IMG/VR virus record: IMGVR_UViG_3300020192_000008
Location: 1 to 64,000 of that record
DNA length: 64,000 nt
Strand: one strand, 5' to 3'
From: a virus
Of the stretch, positions 15,286-23,765 are shown one piece after another (position 1 is the stretch's first letter; every line of letters starts with the position of its first letter). The position numbers and the translations under genes were made by a program. The notes beneath the pieces were generated by a model. The model was not told where the DNA came from and did no database searches. It saw only the letters and a list, made by a program, of their open reading frames with translations.

Positions 15286-15860
15286 GCCTGACCTACGCCG
15301 TCTTCATCTGCGTCGCCACTGGTGCCGCCCACAACGCTGGCCGGGTCTACCCCGCCGTTGTTTGGCACGATGGGGTAGCCGTGCGAGTCCATGGGCACGT
15401 TGACCATGCGGGTGGGCTGCTTGCTGCGCTTCTTCTTCTTCTGCTTCTCAGCCTCACGGTAGGCGCGGGCCTGGGCATCAGCGCCCATGGCCTCGTGGTG
15501 AGGAACGGGCTCTTCAGCTTCATCCTCTTCCACACGTGGAGGGGCAGAGCCTGGGGGGCCTATCCAGCCGCTGGCCTCTTCGCCCACATCGCCACCGAAC
15601 TCGATGGCCATCGAGCCATCGTTCTGGGCCCGTGGCTCTTCACGCCGGCGCTGAGGCTGTTGCTGACGGGGCTCTTCCCTCTCCATGGGAGGAGGGGGAG
15701 GGGACCCGTTCAGGGCTGCAGCCACCGAGCGTGCAGAGTCTTCGGAGATGAGCGCCTTGACGATGCCCCCGTTGGGCAGCCTGAAGATCAAGAAGTTGGT
15801 GATGGACCCATCCTCGAGGGACAGGTCCTGGCTGATGGTCAGCAGGTCCGCTTTCATCAT
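15282..15860 (-). CDS. Hypothetical protein with disordered middle
   Basis: 192 residues: an ordered N-terminal 55, then a long Pro/Arg/Gln/Glu-rich low-complexity stretch and a Lys/Arg cluster (KQKKKKRSKQPTR), ending acidic. Nothing identifies a family. Confidence 0.55.
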   Translation of the reverse strand: MMKADLLTISQDLSLEDGSITNFLIFRLPNGGIVKALISEDSARSVAAALNGSPPPPPMEREEPRQQQPQRRREEPRAQNDGSMAIEFGGDVGEEASGWIGPPGSAPPRVEEDEAEEPVPHHEAMGADAQARAYREAEKQKKKKRSKQPTRMVNVPMDSHGYPIVPNNGGVDPASVVGGTSGDADEDGVGQA

Positions 15861-16144
15861 CGCCTCAGGGAGGGGTCGAGAGGCGGGCGGGCACCACGTG
15901 CAGCGTCAGCTGTCGCGTTCTGCTTGGACGTAGCCAGAACAACCAGGTGCTTGGCCATCTTGTGGGCGCTGGTCAGCACCATGCAGTGAGCCCACTGCTG
16001 GCTCTCATAGTCCCGCCCATCAGGTACAGGGGTCTGAAACGCCATGCACTCAGCCGTACAAGGCCTCGAGCCATCGATGAAGCAGAACTTCTCCGACCCA
16101 ACGAGGCGTACATCCTCCGGTGTGAAAGGCTCTTCAGGAGGCAT
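15857..16144 (-). CDS. Hypothetical Cys-containing 95-residue protein
   Basis: Contains FCFIDGSRPCTAECMAF, three or four cysteines in a short span. It overlaps its neighbours by 4 and 11 bp. Function unknown. Confidence 0.55.
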   Translation of the reverse strand: MPPEEPFTPEDVRLVGSEKFCFIDGSRPCTAECMAFQTPVPDGRDYESQQWAHCMVLTSAHKMAKHLVVLATSKQNATADAARGARPPLDPSLRR

Positions 16145-16508
16145 TCTTCCTCTTCTCTTCTTCGATCTTCACGCGCTCTACAAAGAGAGCCTGAAGCGTG
16201 GCTGCAGCTGAGACCCGCAGGTAGCGCTCGAGCTCCTTGGTATGATCCAAGAACCCGAAGTCCTTGAGCATCTTGCCCAGAGGCAGGGCCATATGTTGCG
16301 CCATGCAGAGCAGCAGCTGCCGTCCGAACACCCGCACGATCTCCTCCGGAGACCCCGCGTTGTTCTCGAACTGATGAGCTGTCATCTGCTCCTTCTGGCC
16401 CTTCCAATCGCACGACTGACAGCTAGCTGCCCCACCAGCAAGACTCGAGTAGGTAACCCGAGGGCTCATGCAGTCTGGACAAAAGTATGCAACGTCGACT
16501 GCCATCAC
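16134..16508 (-). CDS. Zinc-ribbon protein, 124 residues
   Basis: N-terminal zinc ribbon: YFCPDCMSPR, then about 17 residues later SCQSCDWKG. A helical C-terminal domain ends in KRKNAS. The ribbon resembles those of transcription- or translation-related small proteins. It overlaps the next and previous genes by 11 and 4 bp. Confidence 0.65.
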   Translation of the reverse strand: MMAVDVAYFCPDCMSPRVTYSSLAGGAASCQSCDWKGQKEQMTAHQFENNAGSPEEIVRVFGRQLLLCMAQHMALPLGKMLKDFGFLDHTKELERYLRVSAAATLQALFVERVKIEEEKRKNAS

Positions 16509-16846
16509 TTCTTCCTGTTGTTGAAAGCTAGCCGACTGAAGAGCTCTTCTTGGCTCTTCCTGTCAGCCGGAGTCATAGGCTTACTCGGCTGTACCTTCTT
16601 GAGACGACTACGCACAGTCTGTGGCCCCATGCTGCGAACAGACATGGGACCCCTCTGGGTTTCCCTCTCGAGCATGTCCTTGATGTCCTTGTCCTGCCTC
16701 TTCTTGGAGGTCTCGATCCAAGGAAACATAAGCTTGCGGTAGTCCTCGAACTTCTTCACACCCGTGTCCTTGTCAATCGCTATCTGTGCCATCGCCAAGT
16801 CACGCATGTATTCCCGTTCCTCGATCTTGAGCACGTACAACATCAT
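16505..16846 (-). CDS. Hypothetical 113-residue protein
   Basis: Helical and basic, starting from ATG 16846 with GGGAG seven bases upstream. It ends NNRKK. A 16-codon frame MGENNDPVLDPKGAAS (about 16862-16912, minus strand) with GAGGG before its ATG lies in the 86-bp gap upstream and may be a leader peptide. Confidence 0.55.
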   Translation of the reverse strand: MMLYVLKIEEREYMRDLAMAQIAIDKDTGVKKFEDYRKLMFPWIETSKKRQDKDIKDMLERETQRGPMSVRSMGPQTVRSRLKKVQPSKPMTPADRKSQEELFSRLAFNNRKK

Positions 16847-16932
16847 CAGAGACTCCCGAAGCGACCCCTTACGAGGCGGCTCCTTTAGGGTCGAGAACAG
16901 GATCGTTGTTCTCGCCCATCCCTCGGGAGTCT

Positions 16933-18138
16933 CTAGCCATTTCCCAGGCGTTTGGCCTGGACAAGCTTCCGCACCCTGATGTCGAACCAGTAGAAGTGCA
17001 CAGCCAGCGAGGCAACGAGGTGGAAGCCGAGCTTCACCGTGAGGTTGAACTTCTTCCAGAACATACCGTCGTCGAAGTTGCCCTCCTTGTCCAGGTGGTC
17101 TGGCAGGATGTTCCGGTTGAGACGCGACAGCCCGAGGGCCACACCCATGACCGAGTACTTGTCGAGGAAGTACCGGTTGGGAGCATCCGTGAAGTTCTTC
17201 CTCTCTAGTACCAAAAGGCGCTTGAGAGCAAGATCTTCTTCCTGGTTGTACGACTGGAACACCGGCTCGTACTTGCCCGGGATGATTGGCACAGTCTGAC
17301 GGACGCGCCCCGTCATGATGTACTCGTCCAGGTCGAGCGGATCGAGACGTTCCTCCACCAACTGACGCTGCTCGTCGTTGTTGAGGATGTCCTTCATCGT
17401 CATCTCGGCGAAGGTGTTCATGTCGAAGTCGTCGAGATTGCGCATGGCTTTCTCGAACTCCTTCCGCTCTTCGCTGGTGACAGGCTTCTCGGTACCGCCG
17501 GCGATCTTCGCAGCAGCTCCACCGATAGACTCACCCGCCTCCTCAACCGCCTTCTTGTCATCCTGCGACTGGGCAACCTGCTCAGCCTGGTCCTGCAGGT
17601 CCTTGAGAACCTTCAGTCCCTCCTGCGTCTTCTGGCTCAGACCAGGCTTACCGCTTTGCAGCTGCTGTGGAGCCATGAACTTCCCGTTGCGGACGACCCC
17701 GTACTTCATCGCCAGGTGCGGCTGGCTCGACGCGTTCATAGAACCCATGCCGCCCTGATACGAGGGGTCATCTTTGGCCATCTCCGGCAGCAGGTCACCT
17801 GCCATCAGTGCGCTCAGCGGCGACTGAGACGGCGCTGCCTGGTAGCCAGGCGCCAGCGGCTGAGGCTGCGTCGGAGGGGGCGGACCAAAGATACCTCGCT
17901 GCGACATCGGTGAACTCCTCTCGGCCTCTTGTCTCATCGCACGGGCCTGATCGGCCATCGTCATCCCATCACGGTGTGTCCCATCCAGAGGCGGCGTCGG
18001 GGGCGGAGGCCCGCCTGCCACCGGCTGGCTGTACCTGCGCTGCTGGAACCGCTCGGCATACCGAGCAGCTTGCGGGTTGAGGGCAGCTACTTGAGGGTCC
18101 ACATGGGGCCCCTTGTCGTCTGGTCCGCGTCGAGTCAC
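16933..18138 (-). CDS. Hypothetical 401-residue protein, possible tail-assembly factor
   Basis: GTG 18138 is chosen because GGAGG lies at ideal spacing; the frame is open to 18174. The N-terminal third is Pro/Gln-rich and disordered. The middle is a charged helical region. The last 120 residues look globular and end with a hydrophobic-aromatic stretch (LGFHLVASLAVHFYWFDIRV). It is the largest gene of this operon. I do not recognise it; the layout resembles scaffold or chaperone-like tail-assembly proteins, but this is a guess. Confidence 0.5.
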   Translation of the reverse strand: MTRRGPDDKGPHVDPQVAALNPQAARYAERFQQRRYSQPVAGGPPPPTPPLDGTHRDGMTMADQARAMRQEAERSSPMSQRGIFGPPPPTQPQPLAPGYQAAPSQSPLSALMAGDLLPEMAKDDPSYQGGMGSMNASSQPHLAMKYGVVRNGKFMAPQQLQSGKPGLSQKTQEGLKVLKDLQDQAEQVAQSQDDKKAVEEAGESIGGAAAKIAGGTEKPVTSEERKEFEKAMRNLDDFDMNTFAEMTMKDILNNDEQRQLVEERLDPLDLDEYIMTGRVRQTVPIIPGKYEPVFQSYNQEEDLALKRLLVLERKNFTDAPNRYFLDKYSVMGVALGLSRLNRNILPDHLDKEGNFDDGMFWKKFNLTVKLGFHLVASLAVHFYWFDIRVRKLVQAKRLGNG

Positions 18139-18204
18139 TGATCCTCCGAGAGTGTACGCACGTTGGGCGTACAAGTAGTGGGTATCACGAGAAGAACGAG
18201 GGGG

Positions 18205-18579
18205 TCAACTTACCCCAGCTTCGATCAGAACAATACTGCTGAGTAGGTTCTGGAAGTCTGAGGCGAGCTGGCCGGGCTGCTGGCGCACGAAGACAACCTT
18301 CGCCAACCGCAGCGGCGACCGGTAAGGAACAAGGGGGGTCGAGTAAACCAGGTGGTAAAAAGAAGGGTCTCTGGTGCCCTTCTCCTCCACGAAGACCTGT
18401 CCCAAGATCTCTCGCAGGGATGCCCCCGCAAGAAGCCTTAGGCCAGACTTGTGGCTGAGATGAAGCTGGTGAAACTCGATGCGGTCGATGACCACATCGG
18501 ATGCCTCCCTCTCTTCCGTCTCGAACCTGGATGCTGAAGCCACAACCTCCGAAGAGGAGAACGAAGGGTACAGGTTCAT
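18205..18579 (-). CDS. Hypothetical 124-residue protein
   Basis: ATG 18579 overlaps the upstream stop as ATGA, so this start is preferred over the longer frame to 18675. Beta-rich soluble protein with no known domain. Confidence 0.6.
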   Translation of the reverse strand: MNLYPSFSSSEVVASASRFETEEREASDVVIDRIEFHQLHLSHKSGLRLLAGASLREILGQVFVEEKGTRDPSFYHLVYSTPLVPYRSPLRLAKVVFVRQQPGQLASDFQNLLSSIVLIEAGVS

Positions 18580-18824
18580 GTCGAGGGGATCTTGTCGAAG
18601 CCGACGGGCTTCTTCACCACGTCGGCAGCAGGGGCCTTGGTGATCTCCAGCGAGTGGCACTTGCACAGGTGACACTTGCCGAACTCAGGCACGGAGGGGT
18701 CGTAAGGGACGCGCGTCCCAGCCTTCCACCCCGTCGATGTCGAGACGCGAAGCTTGGCCGTACCAGGGCAGCCATCCGTCGTGCACTTCGCTTCGTAGTA
18801 CCCAAGCAAGGGGTCGCGCATCAT
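18576..18824 (-). CDS. Small zinc-knuckle protein
   Basis: 82 residues with CTTDGCPG near the N-terminus and FGKCHLCKCHSLE later, four or five cysteines placed like a zinc ribbon. Coupled to both neighbours by overlapping start and stop codons. Confidence 0.6.
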   Translation of the reverse strand: MMRDPLLGYYEAKCTTDGCPGTAKLRVSTSTGWKAGTRVPYDPSVPEFGKCHLCKCHSLEITKAPAADVVKKPVGFDKIPST

Positions 18825-19105
18825 GACTTGTTGTCCTGCATCTGCATGATGGCCTGGAGCACCTGGCTCTTGGTCGGCTCGATGTCTTGACCCTCGGCAA
18901 AGCTCAGCTTGCCCTGCACAAGGGCAATGCGGACCGTCTCCTTGAGCATGAAGAGCATGCGCTTGAGCTCTGCCTCCCCACGGTTATACGTTCTCTCAGC
19001 TAGAGAAAAACAGAGGGGGCAAACGAACACGCCGGCGAATGCCTTCGCTTCCGAAGACTTCACCGGCGTCCTGCAGTTCATACAGTCGAGTAGGTTTTCT
19101 TCCAT
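18821..19105 (-). CDS. Zinc-knuckle protein, 94 residues
   Basis: N-terminal CMNCRTP and VCPLCFS (residues about 8-30) form a CxxC...CxxC pair, followed by an amphipathic helix. Overlaps the gene upstream by 28 bp. Function unknown. Confidence 0.6.
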   Translation of the reverse strand: MEENLLDCMNCRTPVKSSEAKAFAGVFVCPLCFSLAERTYNRGEAELKRMLFMLKETVRIALVQGKLSFAEGQDIEPTKSQVLQAIMQMQDNKS

Positions 19106-19305
19106 CGTTCGAGACCGTCAATGTAGACGGTCTTGATTCGACGGGTAGGAATAATCAGGCAGGCTTCTGCCTCATTCACCAGGGTCACGTTCTCCTGGGT
19201 GGGGTCCCAGGAGCAGACCAGGCGCTCGGCAATGGCAGCATCTACGTCCGGGAACGTGTACGTCTTGCCGAGCTCGGTGAGGAGGCGTACTTCTACGAGT
19301 TTCAC
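19078..19305 (-). CDS. Hypothetical 75-residue protein
   Basis: GTG 19305 (MKLVEVRLLTELGK...) is the most sensible start, since the frame further up overlaps the end of the previous gene. Beta-rich small protein. Start uncertain. Confidence 0.5.
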   Translation of the reverse strand: MKLVEVRLLTELGKTYTFPDVDAAIAERLVCSWDPTQENVTLVNEAEACLIIPTRRIKTVYIDGLERWKKTYSTV

Positions 19306-19330
19306 CCGCAGGAAGGTAACACTACCTCTC

Positions 19331-19705
19331 TCACCCTGTGAAGAAAGAGTCGATGAGCACGAAGCCAAGCACCCCGCCAGGGTCTCTCGACACCATCAAG
19401 TTGGCCGGCTTACGCCCCTTCTTGTTCGCGAAGTCGACCACGTCCTGCTTGGTGATCGGCCTGTCGTACCGGGTCATCAACATCTTCTGGCTGGGCGGCC
19501 AGGTCTCAGGGAAACGCGCTGCAATGGGGGGCACCGTGCCCGTCTCCACCCACGCTACGTAAAGCGTGTAGCGCTTGATGTCGTTCTCATCTTCGATGGC
19601 CCGAAGATAGACGTCGAGTTCACGCTGACTGTCTGGTGTGGTCGACCCCTTGCGGGCAAGGCTTGCGAGGGCGGCGTACTGCTCGTCAGTCAGCGTGAGG
19701 GGCAT
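19331..19705 (-). CDS. Hypothetical 124-residue protein
   Basis: Helical protein with a C-terminal segment ending GVLGFVLIDSFFTG. It follows the kinase gene at two bases and is likely coupled to it. Function unknown. Confidence 0.6.
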   Translation of the reverse strand: MPLTLTDEQYAALASLARKGSTTPDSQRELDVYLRAIEDENDIKRYTLYVAWVETGTVPPIAARFPETWPPSQKMLMTRYDRPITKQDVVDFANKKGRKPANLMVSRDPGGVLGFVLIDSFFTG

Positions 19706-19707
19706 GT

Positions 19708-20715
19708 CTACTTCTTCCTGAGATGCGGAGGGATGTCCTCCTGGGCAGCGTCGTAAGGCAAGATCTTACCAGCCTCGACGTCCTTCTGCCTCTGGCCCAG
19801 CAGGTCCGACAAGAGCTCCTGATCTTTCGTCACACCAGCGGGGATGATCTGACTGCCATCATCGAGCGTGGTCGTGGCCTCAGGAAGAACCACCTCTTCC
19901 TCCTCGTAGGGGCGCGTCTTCTCGAGCTTACGAAGACCCTTGAGGTTGGCCACGGCCAGAGCCACATCAGGGAACTTGCGGCTGAGGAAGTCGTCGGTGA
20001 GCAGCGTCTTGCTACCCACAGGCGACAGGCTGGATGATTTGATGGTGGGGTCATTGAACCCCTCCATCATCTCCTTCACCATCGCCTCGAGCTGCTCAAG
20101 CGAGCCCACGTTCTCGATGACGCAGTCGAAGTAGCTGTCTGGCACCTCATCCTGCTCCGCCTCCGAAGCGTGCTGGCCAGCTGCACCACCAAGCCCTGCC
20201 TCGGGGCGCCTGATACGAACGACCTTGCCCCCTGCTTCGCGGATGGCGTCCATCTCGTTCTTGAACCGAACGTCAGGGACGCACACACCCACGGGGTCAT
20301 CTCCTATCCAGCCCATGCGGTTGAGGCCACGGTCCATGCTGTAGCCGTACTTCTTCTCGAGAATGGTCTTGGCCGTACGCAGCATGTAGTTGACCCACAC
20401 CATGTCGTAGCAGTCACGGCCCCACTCAGTGCCGAGCTGCTGAAGGGCGTAGCGGGGGGTGAGGAAGGAAGAGTGGTCGGGACTATCGGGGTGAAGCCTG
20501 TCAGCACACCTCAACGTTCTCGGGTAGCGCTCGTCGGGCTTGTTCCTCTCCTCGCTAGGCCCCCAGAGCTGTTCGTCAGAGAAGTCGAAGACCTCTTTAC
20601 AGATGCGTTTGAGGGGGTCAGCCAACGCCACGCGAACGAACAGGTGGTACTTGACCAGCAGGTCAGAGACGGTGTCCTTGCCTGCGCCTGCCTTGCCTGA
20701 GATGCCGATGATCAT
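19708..20715 (-). CDS. Deoxynucleoside monophosphate kinase
   Basis: The 335-residue protein begins MIIGISGKAGAGKDT, a P-loop (residues 7-15) typical of dNMP/dephospho-CoA-type kinases. It continues with the lid and base-binding features of T4 gp1-like enzymes (RVALADPLKRICKEVF; YPRTLRC; QQLGTEWGR; WIGDDPVGVCVPDVRFKNEMDAI). It would phosphorylate dNMPs to dNDPs for phage DNA synthesis. The last 100 residues go beyond the core enzyme and are polar. The ATG is preceded by GGAGAAC at good spacing. Confidence 0.85.
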   Translation of the reverse strand: MIIGISGKAGAGKDTVSDLLVKYHLFVRVALADPLKRICKEVFDFSDEQLWGPSEERNKPDERYPRTLRCADRLHPDSPDHSSFLTPRYALQQLGTEWGRDCYDMVWVNYMLRTAKTILEKKYGYSMDRGLNRMGWIGDDPVGVCVPDVRFKNEMDAIREAGGKVVRIRRPEAGLGGAAGQHASEAEQDEVPDSYFDCVIENVGSLEQLEAMVKEMMEGFNDPTIKSSSLSPVGSKTLLTDDFLSRKFPDVALAVANLKGLRKLEKTRPYEEEEVVLPEATTTLDDGSQIIPAGVTKDQELLSDLLGQRQKDVEAGKILPYDAAQEDIPPHLRKK

Positions 20716-20724
20716 GATGTTCTC

Positions 20725-21147
20725 CTACCTCACTCCGAACACAGCCAAGACTTCTTTGTAGACGGCCATAGAGAAGAAGGCTTTGTCTTCATCAGACATG
20801 GCCATGAACTCCGTGATCATCCGCTCCACGTTCGGTGTGGGAGCAGCAGGCTGCTCTTTCACCGCTGTCTTCATGGCCCTGTAGATCTCCACTGCCTTTT
20901 TACGGGCGGCTACATGGCCGTGAAGCTTGTCTTCTTCAACAACGCTCAGAGCCACCTCCTTAGGGACGACAAGGTTTCTCTCCAGAAGAACCTTCTCATT
21001 CTTGATCGAAGGGGGTCCCTGGCTCAGGAGGTTCTTCAGCACGATCTGACCCCCCGTACGAACGCTTTCTACGCACCCGACGATCAAGTCCCCGTTGTCA
21101 CCCTCGTACTTGCAGATAACGAACTGGCCCTTCCTGTACGTCCTCAT
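20725..21147 (-). CDS. Hypothetical 140-residue protein
   Basis: ATG 21147 follows GAGGAGTCTGAC, so it is preferred to the longer frame. The N-terminal half looks like a small beta-barrel (YRKGQFVICKYEGDNGDLIVGCVE), the C-terminal half is helical. Function unknown. Confidence 0.6.
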   Translation of the reverse strand: MRTYRKGQFVICKYEGDNGDLIVGCVESVRTGGQIVLKNLLSQGPPSIKNEKVLLERNLVVPKEVALSVVEEDKLHGHVAARKKAVEIYRAMKTAVKEQPAAPTPNVERMITEFMAMSDEDKAFFSMAVYKEVLAVFGVR

Positions 21148-21148
21148 G

Positions 21149-21454
21149 TCAGACTCCTCGCTGCTCCAGGACTTCTCGTACAACATCACGCGCGTATTCA
21201 CAGGCCTTCTTCTGAACCGACCATGCAGCGGGGCTCAGGGAGAACGATGAACCAAACACAACGGCTCTGGAGAAGTACTTCTCGTACGTCTTCTCCCTGC
21301 CATCGCTGTAGATCCACTTCATCTTCACGGTGAACTCACCACCCTCACCGGGCGTAATCAAGATCTCCGTGGGGTGCAACGACCTTTTCCAGTAGGTGAC
21401 CCACTGTAGTAGTTGCGCTTTCAGCCCTTGCAGAAGAACAGCTCCTCGGTCCAT
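21149..21454 (-). CDS. Hypothetical 101-residue protein
   Basis: First gene of the long minus-strand run, divergent from the 21464 gene. Aromatic and basic, with no recognised domain. Confidence 0.55.
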   Translation of the reverse strand: MDRGAVLLQGLKAQLLQWVTYWKRSLHPTEILITPGEGGEFTVKMKWIYSDGREKTYEKYFSRAVVFGSSFSLSPAAWSVQKKACEYARDVVREVLEQRGV

Positions 21455-21463
21455 CCTCTGATC

Positions 21464-21916
21464 GTGTCAGAGAAATCGATAATAGACCCTGAGAAGGCGA
21501 TCTGGGCGGAGCTCATCATCAAGGGGCAGATGGCTGCCGAAAGGGTACGGGAGATCTGGGCCAAGGAGCGGACCGTGGGGAACATGGTCATGTCCTGGGT
21601 GAGGGAGGTCATCTACGACCGCCAAGGCAAGCCCATCAACGACACGGTGGTTCTCGAGCTGCCGACAGGGGCCGTCTCGAAGAACATCCTTGCCCGCTTC
21701 GTGGCCAAGACCAAGGCGTTCGCCTTCCTCGTGGTGGAGCGGCGAGACAAGGAGGTCAGGCTCACCCTCGAGTCAGAGCACGGTTGCGTCATCTGGGTCA
21801 TGCCCATCGAACGCCACGGTGACATCTGGGTTCTCGGCAACGAGAAGGCAAAAAGAAACCCCACTGCCGGGGGGGAGGCAGTGGGGCTTCTCTGGAGACC
21901 GTCGCAGGCAAACTAA
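21464..21916 (+). CDS. Hypothetical 150-residue protein, shares its stop triplet
   Basis: The frame has excellent codon bias and is surely coding. The likely start is GTG 21464, just past the divergent ATG at 21454; a TTG at 21413 is also possible, and neither has a clear Shine-Dalgarno site. The product is alpha/beta with VVLELPTGAVSKNIL and SEHGCVIWVMPIERHGDIW. Its TAA at 21914-21916 is also the TTA that ends the convergent histone-like gene. A terminator hairpin for the convergent gene lies inside its last 20 codons. Confidence 0.65.
   Translation: MSEKSIIDPEKAIWAELIIKGQMAAERVREIWAKERTVGNMVMSWVREVIYDRQGKPINDTVVLELPTGAVSKNILARFVAKTKAFAFLVVERRDKEVRLTLESEHGCVIWVMPIERHGDIWVLGNEKAKRNPTAGGEAVGLLWRPSQAN
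21859..21886 (-). terminator. Terminator of the histone-like gene, inside a convergent gene
   Basis: Ten-base-pair stem CCCCACTGCC/GGCAGTGGGG; on the minus strand it is followed by TTTCTTTTT, a good T tract. It starts 28 bases after the TTA end of the minus-strand gene, and lies within the coding end of the plus-strand gene. Confidence 0.75.
21914..21916. other. Shared stop triplet: TAA on plus, TTA on minus
   Basis: TAA ends the plus-strand gene 21464-21916 and, as TTA, ends the histone-like minus-strand gene that starts at 22537. Confidence 0.6.
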
Positions 21917-22537
21917 CGCCTGGGGCTGGCTCTCGTTGAAGAGCTGCTCGGCGCTCTTGAGACCGTTGGCCAGGGGCTTGTCCGTGGCGATGTGGGTCTT
22001 GGCGTCCTGGTTGACGATGCGCTTGAAGATGCCGATGGCGCCGGCGATCGTGGTCGCGGCATCCTGCAGGTCTTCAGAGACATCGACGCCGTTGTTGAGC
22101 GCCTGGATGGTGTTGAGCGCCTGGACGCCCTGCGAGACCGAGTTGATCGTGCGCTCGGCCATCTCAATGTCCGTGTACTCGCTCGAGGCGCTGAGCAGGG
22201 CAGCCTTGCGGCCCCCCTTGCCCTTCGGCTTGGCGGCAGGCGCCTTGGCCTTGGGAGCGGGCGTGGCCTTGACGGGCTTCTCCGCCTTCTCCTTCTTGGC
22301 CGTGGTCGTCTTGACCGTGGCCTTGGTGGCCTTGGCAGGCTTCGATGCGGCCATCTTCATCGGCGTGGCGGCCTTGGACGAACCGAAGTGTTTGTCGATC
22401 ACCCCGCGAGCATCGTTCTTGTCCTGGTCGGTAAGCGTCGACGCCTTGCCGACAGCACGGCGGGCGCCCGTGGCGTCCTTGTACTTGCCAGCCTTGAGTG
22501 CGGTCTTGAACGAGTCGAGTGAGAGCTTGTCGTACAT
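21914..22537 (-). CDS. Histone H1-like basic protein, ends at TTA
   Basis: 207 residues. An N-terminal helical part (SLDSFKTALKAGKYKDATGARRAVGK) leads to a Lys/Ala/Pro/Thr-rich linker of about 65 residues resembling a histone H1 tail, then a helical C-terminal domain ending NESQPQA. It probably binds nucleic acid or condenses DNA. It ends at TTA 21914-21916, and a T-tailed terminator follows 28 bases on. The standard-code frame would run through that terminator to 21773, antisense to the convergent gene, in a Cys/Pro-rich shadow-like tail. AAGGGATAAAG precedes the ATG and weakly resembles the P boxes. Confidence 0.65.
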
Positions 22538-22621
22538 AGCTTTATCCCTTGGCCATCAGCTGTTAGCGAGGCCTGGCAACGCCTTCTTCAGGCGCGTCTT
22601 GTTGATGAACTAGAAGGAGTA

Positions 22622-23038
22622 CTAATCCTCGTTCTTCGGAAGCACAAGACGATTCTTCTCAGCGGGGAAAGAAATCTTCATCAGACTCTCGGAGACTGAC
22701 GTAGGAAGCTCACGGCCGATGCCTGCTTGCGGACGGTAATACGCACCAGGAGGTATCTGCTGCATCTTCTCGGCGTTGTACCGAAGCTCTTGCCGACGAA
22801 CAACGCCGCCCACAGTCTGGTCTTCGACCTCTTCGATCTTCACATAGCCGAAGATCTCATCGTCCATCGAGAACCAGAGGAAGTCCCCGGCAGAGATCGA
22901 CTTGAAGGGGTAGCGGGTGACGATGAAGGAGTCGCCCTGGACGCACCACTTGTAGAAGCGAAACCAAGAAGAGGTGTCGCCGTCACCGGCCGGGGCCGGG
23001 TCTTTAGCGATCATGGCGTAAACGTAGTGCCTGGGCAT
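22622..23038 (-). CDS. Hypothetical 138-residue protein
   Basis: Aromatic, beta-rich protein (SWFRFYKWCVQGDSFIVTRYP) with a polar C-terminus, divergent from the endolysin-like gene. It ends at TAG. No family recognised. Confidence 0.6.
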   Translation of the reverse strand: MPRHYVYAMIAKDPAPAGDGDTSSWFRFYKWCVQGDSFIVTRYPFKSISAGDFLWFSMDDEIFGYVKIEEVEDQTVGGVVRRQELRYNAEKMQQIPPGAYYRPQAGIGRELPTSVSESLMKISFPAEKNRLVLPKNED

Positions 23039-23096
23039 CGATGCTCTTGTACCTGCCTTCCTCCGCTCTTTTCAAGAGGGACTGTACCATCGCGGT

Positions 23097-23756
23097 ATGA
23101 GCACCTCTCGAGAACGCATCTGTGAAATCGCCACCCTCTATGACAAGACGGGGGTGGATTACCCAACGACCACCGAGTTCTACCTCGACCTGGTTGCCCC
23201 CACGAGCGTCGATACGGACCAGACCCGCAGCGAGATGAAGCGGCAGTACGGCTGTTCGCTGTTCGTCCGGGGCATGTGGCGAGAGATGGGCTGCGATCAT
23301 CGCCTTCTGCTCGAGCCCTACCGCAATGGTAAGGGGCCGGCGGATGTTCTGGAGATCGCTACTGAGCGTGGGGCCAAGGTGAAGCTGACGGGCAAGCGTG
23401 GCCCCAAGCCCCGGGCAGGCGATGCCTACTACTGCCTCATCCCGAGCAACGGGGCCCGAGAGCACTTCGGTCTCATCATCGACGTGTTGCCCAACAAGGC
23501 GGACGGCAGCTGGGTCTTCCGTACCGTGGAGGGGGGCCAGGGTACCCATGGGTCAAACGTGCTCATGAAGATCCGTGAGATGCGGGTCGACGCCAGCCGG
23601 GTGTGGGTGGGTGACAGGCAGGTCCTGTTCTTCTTCGACCTGAACAAGGTGCTCAAGGAAGATGTTTCCCCGACGGACGTGGGTGAGGTGGTTGCCGAGG
23701 AAGCAGTTGAAGAGCTCGCTGAAGAAGCGGTAGTCGAAGACAAGATCGAAGAGTAA
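23097..23756 (+). CDS. CHAP/NlpC-like cysteine peptidase, putative endolysin
   Basis: 219 residues. Cys53 in QYGCSLFVRGMW and His123 in GAREHFGLIID, with GDAYYCLIPS between them, have the order and spacing of papain-fold peptidoglycan hydrolases of the CHAP/NlpC type. GSWVFRTVEGGQG is the usual following strand pair. The C-terminal 30 residues are Glu/Val-rich and disordered. No signal peptide is seen, so export would need a holin. Its neighbours (a lipoprotein and a papain-like protease) fit a lysis or cell-entry group. The GTACC/P-box elements of the left region are absent here. Confidence 0.65.
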   Translation: MSTSRERICEIATLYDKTGVDYPTTTEFYLDLVAPTSVDTDQTRSEMKRQYGCSLFVRGMWREMGCDHRLLLEPYRNGKGPADVLEIATERGAKVKLTGKRGPKPRAGDAYYCLIPSNGAREHFGLIIDVLPNKADGSWVFRTVEGGQGTHGSNVLMKIREMRVDASRVWVGDRQVLFFFDLNKVLKEDVSPTDVGEVVAEEAVEELAEEAVVEDKIEE

Positions 23757-23765
23757 GCTCGAAAG

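Noticed and set aside
21914-22537. Alternative idea that the run-on gene ends result from sequencing indels
   Set aside because: Very long genes here are intact, the run-ons need no frame change, and all of them meet a TTA at the expected end; indels would not produce that pattern.
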